64,000 bases of DNA from Ignelater luminosus (taxonomy: Eukaryota; Arthropoda; Insecta; Coleoptera; Elateridae). The translations under genes and the position numbers were made by a program. Position 1 is the stretch's first letter. The number at the start of each line of letters is the position of its first letter. This document shows, piece after piece, positions 14,101-23,735 of this stretch. The stretch lies in contig VTPC01003648.1 of NCBI GenBank assembly GCA_011009095.1, forward strand, positions 25,195-89,194. Reading direction: 5' to 3'. A model generated the notes under the pieces. The model searched no databases, was not told the DNA's origin, and saw nothing but the letters and a program-made list of their open reading frames with translations.

Positions 14101-17100
14101 CATTGCCTGTAATTTGACTGCCGTCATCACTGAGTAGCTCCATTTCCTGACCTGTTCCTGCTAGTTTGGAGTTTGGCTGCCGTCGCGATTGGTAGAGCCA
14201 GTTTGTCGTCGGTCAAACTCCAATGTCAGCTATCCCGCTGACGTTGCTGTCGGTTGAACCGGTCCATCGACACTGAGAGGCTCCGTTCCACATCCTCTTG
14301 TTGCTCCATACCCTTAGGGCACCCACAACCCGCACTGCATCCTTGCAATCTGATCCGCTTGACTTGCACGCCGACCCTGCTTGCTGCACTACCTGGGGAG
14401 TAGTATTAGTAGATGTTCGTTTGTAGTTACGTGCCTGTACATTTTGTATACTTTTGTGTGCCTGCTTGTATAATAGATATTGCTTGGGTTACTTTGGTGT
14501 TTTACTTCCTTGTAAGCTCCACAGCAGTGTCATTCTAGCCAGCCGACTCCTAGAGTTACTGTATCTCCAACGCAGCTACCCGTAAGCCCTCGTCTGACCG
14601 CCTCAAGAATGAGGTGGGATGGTAAACCCTCTTATCAAATCTGGCGCCCAAGACTGTCCAGCAAGCGTGTCGCATATTTCAACGCCGACCAGAAAGTTAG
14701 GACGTAATCGGCATTCCAAATTACCTGCAGATAGGTTAACTTTTGTATGCATTGTTGTCGTCTGTCAAAATATCAATATTCTATTAAGAAAAATTGTAGA
14801 AAAATACCTTCTGTGTTTTAAACTACTTTTGATTATACAGAGTGTTCTCTATAGGTGAGACACATTAAATTAAAAGTTTATTTTTATTTCTCTCCTGATG
14901 TTACGTATCTCAGCTATGTATATAATGAAAAGCAAGTTTGAAACATCTCGAAGGTTTACAATTTCTTTTAATAAAAATTTTTGATATTTTGGGCAAATAA
15001 TGATAAATAACAAATAACCCAAAAGTCAACATATCTGTACACAATTTTTGAAGACTGATTACTCTATAACAAGACAAATGGACCATACATTTCACTTAAA
15101 ATAGTAGTTACCAGAAATTTATCTTATCAGTTTGTTGGTATTATTTATTAACATCCTGTATACATTTTTATAAATCAGACTTTTGCTTTTCTTCAACTTA
15201 TCAATCTTTTTGGGTGAATCTTTTTGAACTTAATTTTAATTTAATAGATTATTTGCAACAAAGATTTCCATAAAACAAATCGCATATTTTAAAAGCAACA
15301 TTTAATTATGAATAAAATACCAATTTATGCATACAGATTTTTAAAAACTCTCATTTCAAAATCTTGAGAAGATAACTCAAGAGTAACACCATCTCCATGC
15401 AAAACTGTTTTGTAAATGTTGTTAGCTAGGCATCCAGGTTAGATAAACAAAATTCCTAGAAACAGACCAACTCCTGTTTTAGTTTATTCAATAGAGGATA
15501 GTCAAAAAAAAAAGATCTTAATGACCCAGATATTGGCAATTGTTTTTGTTCCTTTTTATGTGATTTGCCCAATTTGGTCTACTCTACTACAAATTTTTAA
15601 ATTTAACCTCTGGGCAAAGTAGCTTACAACCAGGATTTCATCAAAATCAAAAACAGTTGTGCACAACTTCACGAAAAAGTATTGCAAAATCGTCCGCAAA
15701 TAGAAACTACTTGATTGCATACCATCTTCTTCACTTTCTTTGGTTAAAAGAACAGGAATTCCCATTACTTCGGATCTTTCTTGAACATTCTGTAGTTGTA
15801 GCCTACCAAAATCAATAACAGCCATAGCAGAATTAGGATCTGTAAATTGTTCTACAAAAATAATTTGTGGTGCCGAAATATCCAAATGTAACTCCCAATT
15901 TTTTCGACTCTTAAATAGAAATTTTGAATTACTATTAGAAAGCAAATAACACATTAAATAAATACCGTGCTTCCATCTAAAATCTTATCCCAATTCTTAA
16001 TTAATTCCTTTTTTGTTCTAATTTTAACAGCTTCGATTCGCATTTGAGTAATAATTCGTTGATCTTGATGTGGAAGACATAAAAATTCTACCAACCATTT
16101 TACTGCTGAAGGCTGGTAAACAACATCTAATGATTTTGATTTTATGTTTAATCTTAAAAAAAATGCATTTAATAGTTAAATGAGGAAAATTCAAAACAAT
16201 TACCACCAACCTATAATCATAATGACTATTTTCAGGTTTTCTTTCATAAGCCAGATAAAATAAAGATTCTGCAGGATCGTCTAAGCTCTTACTACTGGAA
16301 ACTTTAGTAAACGGTCCTTTTGCTTTTGCCAATTGCATCATACGTTCCTGACCAGGAGGACCAACAAGTACAGGAAACACAGTATTAAGAGTTAATTTAT
16401 CATGTAAATAAAGTCCTCCCAAGGATAATTCAACTAAATATGATGCAGTCCGTGGTCGACTTACAATATTTAAAGATAGATTTTTAAACTGTAATTCCAA
16501 CATAACCATGCTGTTAAAAAGATTTTATAAATTACAGTTACTAAATAAATTTTTAGGTTTAATTTTATTACCTAGTACTAGAACTATCTTTAGCAGTACA
16601 CAAACTTAAAGCACCGCTTTTGAGAGAAAAATGAAACTGACCAAAAATTACATCGCGTTTAAGGAGAGTATTGTTTTCAGTCGAGTCTTTTAATGCTTCT
16701 AATAATTCTCCTTCTAACTGAGATGTATCAGTATTACCATTAGAATTTCCATTTTCTGCATTACTATTAGAATACCACCCCATCCATTGAGGAAACCACC
16801 TAACTAGAACACTACGACCTGTTGAACCTCCAGAGTTTGCATTCCTATTTTGCGTAGGAACCATTCTCATTGCAATCTAAATTACATAAATTAATTTCAT
16901 GTTATCTACATAAATTATAAAAATTAAAACTACCTCTCGTAACACTTTTAATTCCTCGTAATTCCTATTCCATTCAACTGCATCTTTGATCTGTTTGCTT
17001 TCTGGTGTTAAAACTAAAGCAGGAGTTGTAAGAATCTTTGTATATAATTTTACATATTCAACATTCTGCCTTGCACGTTCAAGACATGATTCCCATGTAG

Positions 17101-18463
17101 GTTTAGGCTTGCATATGGCTGGCAATTTATCTCCATATTGACAACTAATTGCATATATCCACCACGCTTTGGCATCATCTTTTATTGCACTGGCTGGACG
17201 GTAACGTCGAAACTTTCTCAATCGTGTAACATCTTGCAAACCTCTTGTGCATTTAACTATTTGCTCATATTGCCTCTGAAGATTTAAAGATAGTAGTAAC
17301 AATTTGCATTTTTAATAAATAAAATAAAAATTATTACATCGACTAAAATTAATGGAACTTCTTGAAGATGCAAATCACATACAATCCTTGGTGTATCAGC
17401 TGAGCGAAGAGGCTGTTCACTACGATTACGTTTGAAGTGTGCCTGAGCACTCACTGGTGACAATATGTAGTGATCATTGTAACTTGCATTTTTACTTGGA
17501 GACATTACTGCCTAGAAAAATATTCAAAAATTAGAAAAATGAAGAATTAATTATATGATCTGACGATTACCCCTAGTTCTCCAACTGATAGTTTTGAGAA
17601 TAGTTGTGAATTATTAAGAGTCATCCAGTATACAGCCAATTTTTGCATTTCTAACAGTTTAAAGGATTCAACAGAACTAGTCCAATGTGTAAAACCAGGA
17701 ACCCAATTTGCATCACAGCTTTGAACAGATAAAGAATCCATTGTAATGCCAAAAGAAATTGCCGCATTAGGTATGCTAAAGCTATCTTCATATCGAATAT
17801 GAACATCACGAATTTTTAACTAAAATTGTTATCATAAGAACAATAATATATGAAGAAAAAGATATTGTTACTTGTAGGTTTTCCATAATATCAGTAATCA
17901 GTCCTGTACCAAAATTCAACCAAGAAGAGTATGTAGAAGAATAATAAGTTGAACTATCTTTTGATTCAGTCTCTAAACGCCATCTCGCTTCAATTGCATC
18001 TAAAGCACTTAATTTTAAATCTTGTAAAGCAGTTTCTTCTACTAATGGATCCCACTGAAAGAAAACAAAAAGTGTATCAATCATATAATAATTATTAAAT
18101 TATCACTTTTACTTCTTGAACAGGCAGGGGACTTGCGACAACATATAACTGTTCAATAATAATAACCCATGGTGCTGAACGTATTTGTCGAACAGGTATT
18201 TGAAGTTTAATCTTTCCAATGAAACCTGTATTAATTATTATTGGCAAGCCAAGATGTCGTAGTGCATCTTTTTTCAGGGGCAAATTTTCCAATTCGACTT
18301 CACCTTTAAACAACATTAGTTTTATTTACAATTTACTTCTTTAAAGTTTAATGCGTGTTTATTTACCTGACAGTAGTGCTATGCTGAGTTGATCAGTATT
18401 TAAATTTTCCACATATTTTCCTAGGTAGTTATTTAAAACCCAAGCTACTAAACCCTCTAACAT
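797..18463 (-). CDS. Vps13D: Vps13D-type lipid transfer protein, N-terminal half (28 exons, continues off the left edge)
   Basis: The protein starts [17 protein letters not shown] and continues into [15 protein letters not shown], which is the diagnostic start of VPS13D rather than VPS13A/B/C. VPS13 proteins are rod-shaped bridges that move bulk phospholipid between organelles; VPS13D serves mitochondria and peroxisomes. The start is the ATG at 18463, where similarity to the family begins. Twenty-eight exons splice in phase at GT-AG sites to give 2381 codons. The vertebrate protein has about 4400 residues, so the UBA, VAB and C-terminal lipid-binding parts are missing here because of the window edge, not through gene damage. 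The last exon in the window ends after AVIFK at 797, followed by a GTATGT donor. No exon is recognisable in 1-790. Identity as Vps13D is firm; exact exon edges come from motif reading without transcripts. Confidence 0.93.
2116..4874. other. Vps13D intron 24, filled with old repeats
   Basis: No exon lies here. A tRNA-primer-site-like motif TGGCGCCCAACGTGGGGC is at 2226-2243, typical of the sequence just inside the 5' LTR of insect LTR retrotransposons. I see no intact LTR beside it, so this is a remnant at best. Repeat copy 2 lies at 2811-3152. The segments 2290-2530 and 4190-4400 share the loose phrase 'AAATCAnTATAnCTCnAGAACnAG' and look like one more decayed family. The + strand open frame at 4607-4816 shows no family features. 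Confidence 0.45.
2811..3152. repeat. Unclassified dispersed repeat, copy 2
   Basis: This is a diverged direct repeat of 221-575, 2.6 kb away and in the neighbouring introns of the same gene. The best anchor is AAAAATGGCCAACTTGATT at about 3102, also present at about 526. It could be two insertions of one non-autonomous element or an old segmental duplication; no terminal repeats are obvious. Confidence 0.55.
4875..9516 (-). other. Vps13D: Vps13D exons 11-24: central groove and Ser/Pro-rich loops
   Basis: Exons: 8772-9516, 8423-8712, 8065-8364, 7793-8008, 7567-7735, 7278-7502, 6993-7220, 6608-6815, 6261-6546, 6071-6207, 5637-6008, 5412-5577, 5101-5356 and 4875-5046. All are in phase with short introns of about 40-180 nt. 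Exon 11 opens with [14 protein letters not shown], a Thr/Pro loop seen at the equivalent place in VPS13D. The exon pattern alternates beta-rich repeating-groove segments with disordered loops: [15 protein letters not shown] in exon 12, [10 protein letters not shown] in exon 16, and [12 protein letters not shown] in exon 21. This fits the known architecture of repeating beta-groove domains with variable loops. No stop or frameshift interrupts the series. Confidence 0.85.
10020..11815 (-). mobile_element. LINE (non-LTR) reverse transcriptase fragment, broken
   Basis: Minus-strand frames read as a non-LTR reverse transcriptase. From N to C they give [16 protein letters not shown], a linker with [19 protein letters not shown], the palm motif [19 protein letters not shown] (about 11170), [20 protein letters not shown], and the catalytic box [10 protein letters not shown] (about 10850). 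Downstream frames give [25 protein letters not shown] and [12 protein letters not shown], and the end region has an [13 protein letters not shown] tail. Several frameshifts and stops make it dead. Endonuclease and ORF1 are absent. It looks like the same clade as the LINE 5' part at 44880-46440, on the opposite strand. Confidence 0.82.
11816..12434 (-). mobile_element. Tigger/pogo-type transposase C-terminal fragment
   Basis: The upstream frame contains [18 protein letters not shown] followed by [11 protein letters not shown], the end of the DDE domain of Tigger (CENP-B/jerky-like) transposases, then the acidic C-terminal tail [12 protein letters not shown] frameshift near 12190 leads into a second frame (11818-12192) with the usual acidic and helical tail [15 protein letters not shown]. 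The catalytic aspartates and the DNA-binding domain are missing. It directly abuts the LINE fragment, so one inserted beside or into the other. Confidence 0.7.
12590..12710. mobile_element. Short hAT-like MITE
   Basis: The left end AGAGCCCTGCACGGGCC and the reverse complement of the right end AGAGGCCTGCACAGGCC match at 15 of 17 positions, about 120 bp apart. The internal sequence is GC-richer than its surroundings. The terminal sequence resembles hAT ends. Flanking ACCTCCTC and ACCACCTC are similar but do not sit perfectly next to the ends, so a target-site duplication is not secure. Confidence 0.45.
13060..13640 (-). mobile_element. Mariner relic (N-terminal transposase coding traces)
   Basis: From about 13465 down, the minus strand reads [12 protein letters not shown], then shifts frame into [21 protein letters not shown] and [20 protein letters not shown]. 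This is the helix-turn-helix region of mariner-type transposases, which usually reads EIRAVIKYF...SYATVKFWVAEFKRG...RPKTATTPEI. The ends GGCTGGATCAAAAAATTTCC and GATTCCGAAAACTTTG mark a decayed element. No catalytic domain remains. Confidence 0.6.
13706..14637 (+). mobile_element. Putative LTR of an LTR retrotransposon, with primer-binding-like site at 14642
   Basis: The segment begins TGTTAGTTTTACG and ends CTTATCA, then after 4 bases runs TGGCGCCCAAGACTGTCC, which looks like a tRNA primer-binding site. The second half (about 13990-14620) is markedly GC-richer than the intron around it. It carries internal imperfect repeats: GTCGGTAAAACCGGTCCATC at about 14050 and GTCGGTTGAACCGGTCCATC at about 14250. 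No gag-pol follows, so this is a solo LTR plus stub or a truncated element. Confidence 0.4.
14834..15162. mobile_element. Possible MITE with short TATACAG ends
   Basis: The left end reads TATACAGAGTGTT and the reverse complement of the right end reads TATACAGGATGTT. The 329-bp interior is AT-rich and non-coding. Ends of this 'acaccctgta' style occur in many insect MITEs, but with only 13 imperfect bases the call is tentative. Confidence 0.25.
15711..18463 (-). other. Vps13D: Vps13D exons 1-10: chorein_N and start of the extended lipid groove
   Basis: Exons: 18367-18463, 18113-18303, 17872-18054, 17571-17819, 17338-17511, 16934-17275, 16572-16876, 16211-16510, 15966-16152 and 15711-15909. They encode about residues 1-742. 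Exons 1-3 carry the chorein N-terminal domain, the end of the groove that docks at the donor membrane. Exon 6 holds the basic stretch [10 protein letters not shown] followed by AWWIYA, typical of this family. Exon 8 ends in phase 2 at a GTTGGT donor; the open frame runs on into the intron, but only the spliced frame continues with the VPS13-like [18 protein letters not shown]. Exon 10 ends with one base left over, which matches the entry phase of exon 11 across a 6.2-kb intron. Confidence 0.85.
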
Positions 18464-19440
18464 GGTGTTTGTTATTTCTTAAAGTTATTAGCACATCAAA
18501 TAAGCAGCTTCACCTATAATATATGTAAGCATAATACGATTAAATAAATAACGGCAATTGAAATTGTAAAGAATTTGCCCACTCACATGTACTGCAAGTT
18601 CTGACGTACTTATCGTTTTTCACTTACATCTATTGTTGACAACTCAATCGCCATTCAAAATATGTACCACCAAACCTTTAACTGTACATTTAATTAACAA
18701 GAGCACCATATCAATTTGAAATTGGGGTAAAAAAGAAGTAGAAACACAAATAATAATATACAAGTTTTAAGTATACGTCACGTTTGACATTTGTAACCTT
18801 GAACTACACCAGGAGGTTTACCATTAGTTCAAATTCCCAGTTATTCAAAGTTCAATATCATCAAAATATCAATTTGATTTATAGCGGTGCGCGGTGTACA
18901 GTATTTTTTAGTTGTAAAGTAATTTATTGTAAAGGTAAGCAAATTACAATAAACAATGCTATTTTAACAAAAAGTCTTCAAAAATAAAAGCATTCCGATA
19001 AATCTTCTTACTGAACACTAATAAATATGAGGTATTGTATATCTAAAATAAAAACGTAAAAGAACTCTTCAAATAGCTGATGTTGACACCAATCACTCGG
19101 AAAAGAAAACTTTAATCTCGACACACAATGGGCACAGCACAGTAAAAATTATTAAACGACATACACCTTGCAATTGTATTACCGTATTTGTATCAAAAAC
19201 AAGAAAAAAGGAAATTTTAGCACTATCAGGAAATTAATTCGTTTATCAACGAACACTTGCTATGATTAAGATTATATTTAGCTTATCTCTAGGCATATCG
19301 TTGCATCATGTAGTACGAGAAAGTACCTACTAGACAAACAAAAACGACAGATTATAATAAGCATCGACGCCTTTGACACGATTCTTTATAGAGAAGTGCA
19401 AGTCGGCATTTGAAAAAAACTTGTTAATATCAAACAAGAC

Positions 19441-19530
19441 GTGGTACTCAGTTTTATCTTCGATTTTAACAATTTGAACAGGATCGGCTCAAAGCATGTT
19501 GACGCCCTTAAGCAAAGATTGATTCCTTTT
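19441..19530 (+). mobile_element. Possible LTR-retrotransposon RNase H scrap
   Basis: The + strand reads FDFNNLNRIGSKHVDAL, which resembles the end of the RNase H region of Ty3/gypsy polyproteins (form: FDF-x-x-xHRxGSKxxHVDALSR). There is too little sequence for a firm call, and nothing else of the element is seen. Confidence 0.25.
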
Positions 19531-22180
19531 CTATTACATTATGTTTTCATTGCAGTTGGGTCCGGGCTCGAAAATTCCCCGCGAGTGCCTATGGGGAGAA
19601 ACAGGCACATGGTGACCCTTCGGGCTTTAAATCAGACATGAGTAGTCCTTTCGGACTCCGAAGTAAACATGGAGGCAATCGTGTTTTGATGAAACCGGTT
19701 ATGTCCAAGTTTCAATGAAAGTAGATCTCGGAAGAAATCTCTATTCGATTTGGATTTTGTTTAGATTTCAAAATCTCTGATTACTAAACCTTGGGAAAAG
19801 AACTCTGGTTTTAATCGATAGAAATCAAAAACAAAGAAAGTAAGTAGTCTTTTAGTTTTTTTCAGAGAATCCGGAAAATGAACTCTTTCTTTAATTGATA
19901 ACTAAGTTTAGTAAATTTTAATGAGATGTTTTTTTCTACCAACTCATCAAAACATTAAAAATTCCCCTTCTGTTGTTATAACTCAAAAGGACGTTCCCTT
20001 ACCCTAACCAACGCAGTACGTAAAAACGTTCTCGCTATTTAACTAAGAATGGGAACATGCGGGTATTAACGTGCCAATAAAGTTTGGTGCAACAAGGCAG
20101 CAAATTCATGAACTTTAGTTTTTAGATAGAAGGAATTCATGATTGTCATTTACAACCAATAAGGAATAGTTTGGGGCTATTTCTAGTCTTTTGGTTCTGG
20201 TCATTTAAATCGCATGAATTAAAGTGCAGTCAAAAGGGTTTAGTAACGAAAGTGCGCTATCTTATAATACTCAGACCATGTGCCAAAGGTCTCAATATAG
20301 TAGTGATACTTGCGTTCAAAATGGCTATTTCTAGCTGTTCTAAGCAAAAATGATTTAAACTGACTTGCATCTAAGTAACTTTCGAAAATTAAGGCAACAG
20401 TTGTATCCATGATAACAATCTTCTAAATAGACTTATTCAACGATTGGAAAAGTGGATTTAAGTTAGCTCTTCATTTCCAAATTCCTTTCACAGGCGAAAC
20501 ACTTGAAAAAAATCAAATAAACTTAGTATTCGCTTACTTCTTGATTTTTCCTTTTTGATGCTAGTACACAAAGGTTATTATTTTATTATTTTGTTAGAAA
20601 TGAATTCAACTAATTAGATTTAAGGTAAACCCTAAAATCCTAACAAGTTGATCCAAATTGACGTAGGCCCTTGTATCATGATACAAGTGGTCCAAATTCG
20701 AATGAGGCTTAAGATTCCGCTCGAAGGAAGAAAACAACTGGCTTTAATAGGGATTGAACTGCATGAACACAAAGGCGGGAAGAATTTCGAACGTTTGCTG
20801 TATCATTAATTTTAATTTTAATTTAAATTTTTTTGTTTCTTTCTGTTTAATTATTATGTTATTATAAAGCTGTTAACGTCAAATTTTCTTGTTTGACATG
20901 ATTTGCATTCTTATTAGAAATACCTAATAACACCTTTGATTTCTATTTATTTAAAGACTTACAGATAACCAAGATACTTATGATTATGAAATAATCGAAC
21001 ATGTAACGCGTGTTGCCTACCTAGTTTTCTCGACTTAATGTGTCCATACTGTATATTCAATTGCAATAATGATGAGACTGCAGCTACAAGGTATTCATAA
21101 ATGTTTCTGGATCCAGTTGACTATGCAATATAATTTTGATGTACAGCCTTGTTGATTTATTTCAACAACTAATACGTATTTGTTTTCTGTCATTTGCCAA
21201 TTGCAAATGTCATTGACTTGCATTTAGCAATTTAGTTAAAATCTTGTGCTGAAATTTGTTGCATTTGCAAAATTTTATTTCTTTTTTGGCACTTGCCAGA
21301 AAATTGCTAGAAAACATTTTAATTTTTAAATTATTGCTCTTTATGTTATTATCCATTGCTATCATATTATTATTTATGTTGTTAGCTACTGAATGCTTTT
21401 TATTTTTAATGTTGTTGGTGTGAGCGTATGAATAAACTTTATTAATAAATTGCAGACCATATTTTTTTTTGTAATTATCTTCATTCATCCTTAACTATTA
21501 ACATCGAAAAGAATGTGTTCTTTAACACTTGATTAGATTAGTTAATTTTAACTTATTAATTCTTAAAAAACACAAGATTAGGCAACCATCATTCCAACGA
21601 TGCAATGCGTGTAACGTGACAAACATTCTAATACATATCCTGTTTTTCAAAAGGTGGCAAATACAGTCACAAACATGGTTTCACAGCCCACTGGACCTAG
21701 AAGCATTTATAAACACTCTGTATAAATCCGTACAAACGCTTTGGTGCCGAGGTACCTACTTTTTGGATCAGATTGGTACTCATTAGAAACTTTTTAAATA
21801 GCCGTTCAAAAGTAAGTTATTTAATTTGCTTTAAAAAGAAATATTTTTATAAGGAGTTACAAAATGCAGCGATGCAATTCTTCCTAATTGCGTAGTGTAA
21901 AACCAAGATCTGGGTCTAGGTTAGTTGCTCTTAAATGTAAATGAGTTGCACTAAGAAGAATTTAAAATAACGATAGTACTCACAGCTGTTATAATGGCTT
22001 TGTTAAGGTATAAAAAGGATAAAGATTCTTCATACCAAACAACACCTTGCTAGTATAAAAGAGCTCTTTTATTATTCATCGTTATCATTACATAATTAAT
22101 GATAATGACTTATATAATAAGCGTGGATACTTCAATATAACCTATATTGACAATTATAATAAAATACTAGACACACATTT

Positions 22181-22186
22181 TTTATT
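22181..22186 (-). promoter_or_regulatory. Candidate polyadenylation signal of Cht10
   Basis: AATAAA on the minus strand, 110 nt beyond the Cht10 stop codon at 22296-22298. It is the first canonical hexamer I see at a usual 3' UTR distance, in very AT-rich sequence, so chance occurrence is quite possible. Confidence 0.4.
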
Positions 22187-22295
22187 ATCCTCTAAAATGT
22201 TTCCGATTTTGGTACATCTTAAAGAAGAAAAAAATATTATCACTCTTAAAACCACTACCTAGTACTAGAACTTATTATAATAAAAACAAAGCGAT

Positions 22296-23735
22296 TTATG
22301 TGCAGTTTTCTAAATTATTATCCAAAGGAACTCCTCTCAATTCATTATTCATAGTTTTTAGTAACGGATGTTTTCCACATCCACACGTATTTCTAAAGTC
22401 ATCCAAGTCTAATGCCCATATCATACCGCCTCCAAGTCCTAATTCTTTAACTAGTTTTGATTTCCGCTTGATTTCTGCTATATCATCGTAAGATACCCAT
22501 TGGTTACCCGATACTGCATATGGTCCTATTCTTCCTTCAGGATCTCTTGTAACCGTCCATGATCTTCTCTTCACTCTTTCACAAATCTAAAATTATGATG
22601 ACAATTATTACGAGCTCATTTAGAAAAGAGCAAAATAAATTACTTCATAGAATGCCAAGAAACCTCCAGCTCTAGTATATTCACCAGCTTCACCAGGTCC
22701 ATAAGCTTTTTCATTTAAGCCTTTATTTGATGCATCAGCAAGGCTAAACGATTGACCGTACAGAGGCATACCCATCACAAGTTTGCTCGGAGAAGCACCC
22801 ATTTCTATCCAATAATGAAGTGAGAAGTTCTAGAAAATAAAATAAAATATAAATTCTGGATATAATTGAGTATAAGATAAAAATATCTACCGCATTGAAA
22901 TAGTCATAAGTGTCGCCAGGATAGTAATAAAGTGGAGCAACATGACCCGTTTGTTTATCCCAGTGACCGTGGAAATCGTAAGTCATTACAGCAATCCAAT
23001 CGAAGTGCTGGCTAAGTGAGGGTACATCATAACCAGCATCTATAACAGTCTTACTAGGGGATACAGCAGACGAAAGTAGCCAACCTTTAGGTCTAAATAC
23101 CGCACTTAATTCTGCTACAAGTGCGGCAAAGCCTTGTTTATCCGATTGAGGACCTTTATTGCAGTCAACCTAAACACACAGTAACGCAAATACAAATAAA
23201 ATACATTATTAGCTAGCGTATGCTATGTGTGACTTACCTGCCAACATTTTGGATATTCCCAATCTAAATCTAATCCATCAAAGCCCCATTTCTCTATAAA
23301 CTGTGAAACATGTTCAACAAATCGTGCCCTAGCTTGTGGATCGTTAACTAATCGCGAATATTTATTGCCAAGAGAATCATTCCATCCTCCCAAAGCAATC
23401 AATACTTTAATTCCGTATGATCTATAAGATGTAACTTTTTTGTAGAAATCTATAAAAATTTATCATTAATACTAATTTATTTTGATCTGCAGTCCTATTA
23501 CCATTATCAATATCTGCCCAAGAATCGTGAGGTTTAATAGTAAGGGAATTAGAGTCAAGCACAGCAAAACCATAGGTTATATGGGTGCAAAGACTAGGAT
23601 CAATGTCATCAGGCACATACTTTCCAATTCCTTGCCTAAAATAAATATGAATAATTATGAAAAATCCTAAAATTTCAAACGTTAATCTTCATACCTATAC
23701 CACGCCCAATTAGTAAAGTAGCACACCACTTTGTA
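22296..23735 (-). other. Cht10: Cht10 GH18 module 5 (C-terminal), catalytic motif intact
   Basis: About residues 2475-2847, exons 25-30, beginning [30 protein letters not shown] is intact with the acid at Glu2590; [11 protein letters not shown] is present. The protein ends shortly after [11 protein letters not shown] with no C-terminal CBM14. The stop TAA is at 22296-22298. Confidence 0.93.

Larger units (their letters stand above)
9517..15710. other. Vps13D intron 10 (6.2 kb), a transposon accumulation site
   Basis: The two flanking exons join in phase (one base plus two). In between lie a LINE fragment, a Tigger fragment, a hAT-like MITE, a mariner relic, a putative LTR and a possible small MITE, each listed separately. 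The segments 9517-10010, 12720-13050 and 15165-15700 are AT-rich; I see no gene there. Part of 9640-9950 has the feel of the repeats in intron 24 (CGATTTGAATGAAAATTTTT). Confidence 0.7.
18464..22295. other. Intergenic region between Vps13D (5' end) and Cht10 (3' end)
   Basis: It should contain the Vps13D promoter and 5' UTR (18464 upward) and the Cht10 3' UTR (22295 downward). I see no clear TATA box or initiator for Vps13D, and no coding gene. Apart from a possible retrotransposon scrap at 19441-19530 I recognise nothing. The Asn/Lys-rich minus-strand frame at 21210-21488 is compositionally a chance open frame. Confidence 0.6.

Noticed and set aside
16024..16210. Continuation of the Vps13D exon 8 open frame
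   Set aside because: The family similarity switches frame at a GT-AG intron (16153-16210); the read-through peptide has no VPS13 features.
21210..21488. Asn/Lys-rich 92-codon minus-strand frame
   Set aside because: Composition follows the local AT content; no signal, domain or repeat structure supports a gene.
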